A stretch of DNA of 64,000 bases from positions 5,667,501 through 5,731,500 of the forward strand of contig CM062213.1 in NCBI GenBank assembly GCA_031216445.1, given 5' to 3'. The translations under genes and the position numbers were made by a program. Shown piece after piece: positions 61,621 to 64,000 of this stretch; the stretch's first letter is position 1; each line of letters starts with the position of its first letter. Source of the stretch: Lateolabrax maculatus (Eukaryota; Chordata; Actinopteri; Acropomatiformes; Lateolabracidae). Below the pieces are notes generated by a model. That model did no database searches and had not been told where the DNA came from. It saw nothing but the letters and a program-made list of their open reading frames with translations.

Positions 61621-64000
61621 TTGATTTTCGAGAGAGGGGAAAGTCTGTGAGCACCGCCGAGTGGCGTAGAGAGGGGACACATGGAAGGAAACAAAATGAA
61701 GAATAATCACAGGCGAGAGTGGGACAGACTGACGGGGTGGACAGACGTCCACATTCAGCGACGTCGGGAAGTCTTTAGGTTTCTTCGGGTGTCGAGCATA
61801 CTCACAAAGACAAAAGAAAAAAAAAAACACACACACACAACTTACACTAAAGGCACAAAAACACGTGAAAAGCTATTTCTTCGTAAAAAAGGTTGATTGA
61901 TCATTTGGAGGGACATCCAATATTCATTCGGTTTCCTCATACAATTAATTTTAAGCTCACTGTAGGCCTGTAGGCACCAACCAATCCGTTTTTAATCAAA
62001 TTTAGAGAGGCCAGTCTGATTACCTTAGCAGTCCTTGATTTATGAAAATCTCAGTATGTGGAGTGGAAGGTCTTAAACACTTATACATCAATTAAAAACA
62101 CGTTTTCCTCTGTGCTAGAAACGGACTGAGCATTTCTGAATAAATGGGTAGGAAAAAAAAGAGAAATTCCTGCTTTCTTAGGTTCAATATATTCCATTTT
62201 TTTAAGCATCCAAGCAGAATGATCTTTATTGTTTGACACTGAACTCCATCTTACTCCTGTAGTCACAAACAGGAGTCTAGTTTCCCCCCAATCTGTGATC
62301 TTACACACCTCCAAATTGTGTGTCCTATAGGTGCAAATGGAGGGATAGATGTGAACATTCACTGTCAAAGTGGGTACAGATTTATAATGACAGACACCTA
62401 TTTTGAATATAAGATTGGATATTTCAAATTCAATTCATACTAACCTGAGCACGGGCACGACCACTCAGTTTAAATCATTGGCTATTCTGGTTTATTCCTT
62501 TGGGAGTCAGTTCATGTTGTTTATCTCTATTCCCAAATGACAACTATAATACCCGAGGTCATGGCAATGTGTAAATGATAAAAAATGCTGATATTTCTAG
62601 TGAAATTCAGTTTGATGAATGCCATTTTAATGGCCAATAAAGTAGCCTATGAAAACTGAATTAGTGACAGTGGAGGTTTGACAGCCCTGGCAGTTGTGTC
62701 TCAAGCTGGGTAGTCCTTTCAAATAATATGGAAAACATTCATTGCACTTTCCCTTGTGCTTTAGCCTATGAAACCATTATCTCCCAGAAAAGACAATACA
62801 TATATATTGAATAAAAATCCATATACAGTTTGATGTGGAGACTGTACTTCACACACACACATATACTGACTATTTGGCTCTTTCTATAAGTGGTTTCCAA
62901 AATGAAGGCAGTAATACTGCTCCTATATATGATAATATGTAGGCTTTATATTCATATTAGACCAAAGGGAAAAGTGTTGGGTGTATAGGCCACAAGGTAT
63001 TGAACCATTCTCCAATGATGAGCAAACTGAACTGCTCCTGTACTCCAGTAATGCGTCAGTGTCTTCAGTTAAACCACGCAGCCTAAAGGCCTCCTACAGT
63101 AGTATAGCAACGACATCCAAGGCTCATAATGTTGACCTATTTGTTTTCATTTTTGGCTATGAGGCATACCCCCCTCTGCCTAGACATTAGCCAACCATTA
63201 AATAACAAAAGCGACACACTCGGCGCCTCTCTCACCTCTTTCTGCTCTTCCGCCAGCTAAATGGCCCGGTAATGTCATCCCGTTCTCACGGCATGACCGG
63301 GCCCCGGCGGGGCGCAGGGTAGGGGCGGGGGGACACTTGGGTTTCTTTGGCATGACACCGTGCTCTGCTCTACAAGCTTTCCCTCGGGGCCACACTCCAT
63401 TCACCTCACGCCTGACTTACCTCCAGCAATATTTTTTAATACAAGGGTGAAATGGGAGGGCACAAATCATTGTAATTATGTTCAGTGGGTACTGCCGTGA
63501 TGATTATGTAAGGTATGGCGCCACGATGGTTCCCTCACGGTCTGTCTCGTCACACAACCTACCTGTGAGCCACTTTGAAATGTTTTCACTGTCGCCTCGA
63601 GTGAAATGGCTTCAGTGACTGAGCCCATCGGACTGATAATAATAATACGCAATTAACGAGCAAGACGTGTAAGAGTGTGTCTTTTCTCTCCCCAAATGGT
63701 ACTTATTTCAATCCGTTTGGGTATACTCAAATATGACTGTGTAGCTCTTGCAAATTATTTGTGCCCACTGCACAGGCGTGCTGAGAGCAATTCAAAGCAC
63801 CCGGCCTATCAAACAATTTTCATATTTATTCTCTGTTACACTAAACTCTGTACGTTCCCCCCTAAAAATCAGATTGCCGCAATCAAATTTCATTTCATTT
63901 GTACACATACAAATAATAATTTAGTTTCCAAAGCTCCGTAGTGAAATTAATCAAGACTGGACTTTAATATTTACTGCCTATTAATGACTGGCCTGCAGTT
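61621..64000. other. Upstream flank of celf4, no gene seen
   Basis: No exon of a neighbouring gene is recognisable on either strand. The stretch 61900-63190 is AT-rich and ordinary. The stretch 63220-63600 is more GC-balanced and unique-looking, with CpGs around 63290-63330, and holds a consensus splice donor on the minus strand at 63420-63415. A short CA tract occurs at about 61829-61839. Confidence 0.6.

Overview
This window is vertebrate, almost certainly teleost, genomic DNA. It is low in coding density, rich in (CA)n microsatellites and littered with decayed DNA transposons, including Tc1-like, hAT-like and other small inverted-repeat elements. It has no bacterial-style gene organisation. 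The only protein-coding gene I can support is the 5' part of a CELF-family RNA-binding protein gene, best matched to celf4 (CUGBP Elav-like family member 4, formerly Brunol4), on the minus strand.

Layout in transcript order (right to left): 64000-61621 is upstream flank. 61620-60544 is CpG-rich promoter and 5' UTR. Exon 1 coding is 60543-60267. Intron 1 is about 21.0 kb (60266-39307). Exon 2 is 39306-39224 (83 nt). Intron 2 is about 38.7 kb (39223-504). Exon 3 is 503-455 (49 nt). Intron 3 starts at 454 and runs off the left edge, so exon 4 onward lies outside. The three exons join in frame (277 + 83 + 49 nt) to give the first 136 residues: a low-complexity N-terminus followed by a complete RRM1. 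The exon 1/exon 2 junction splits the glycine codon inside RNP1.

The introns hold about 17 long CA/GT tracts (11 or more units), 14 of which read as (UG)n in the celf4 pre-mRNA. They also hold a Tc1-like element with a nested insertion (33.67-34.49 kb), two foldback elements (11.08-11.79 and 13.03-13.65 kb), several MITE-like repeats, possible piggyBac and LINE reverse-transcriptase relics, polypurine tracts, and unique-looking stretches that could be conserved enhancers.

I see no novel multi-gene system. The most testable ideas concern post-transcriptional control. CELF proteins bind UG-rich RNA; a (UG)21 tract lies 138 nt upstream of exon 2; and skipping exon 2 produces a stop codon inside exon 3. 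That is the architecture expected of an autoregulated, NMD-coupled exon, but the sequence alone does not prove it.
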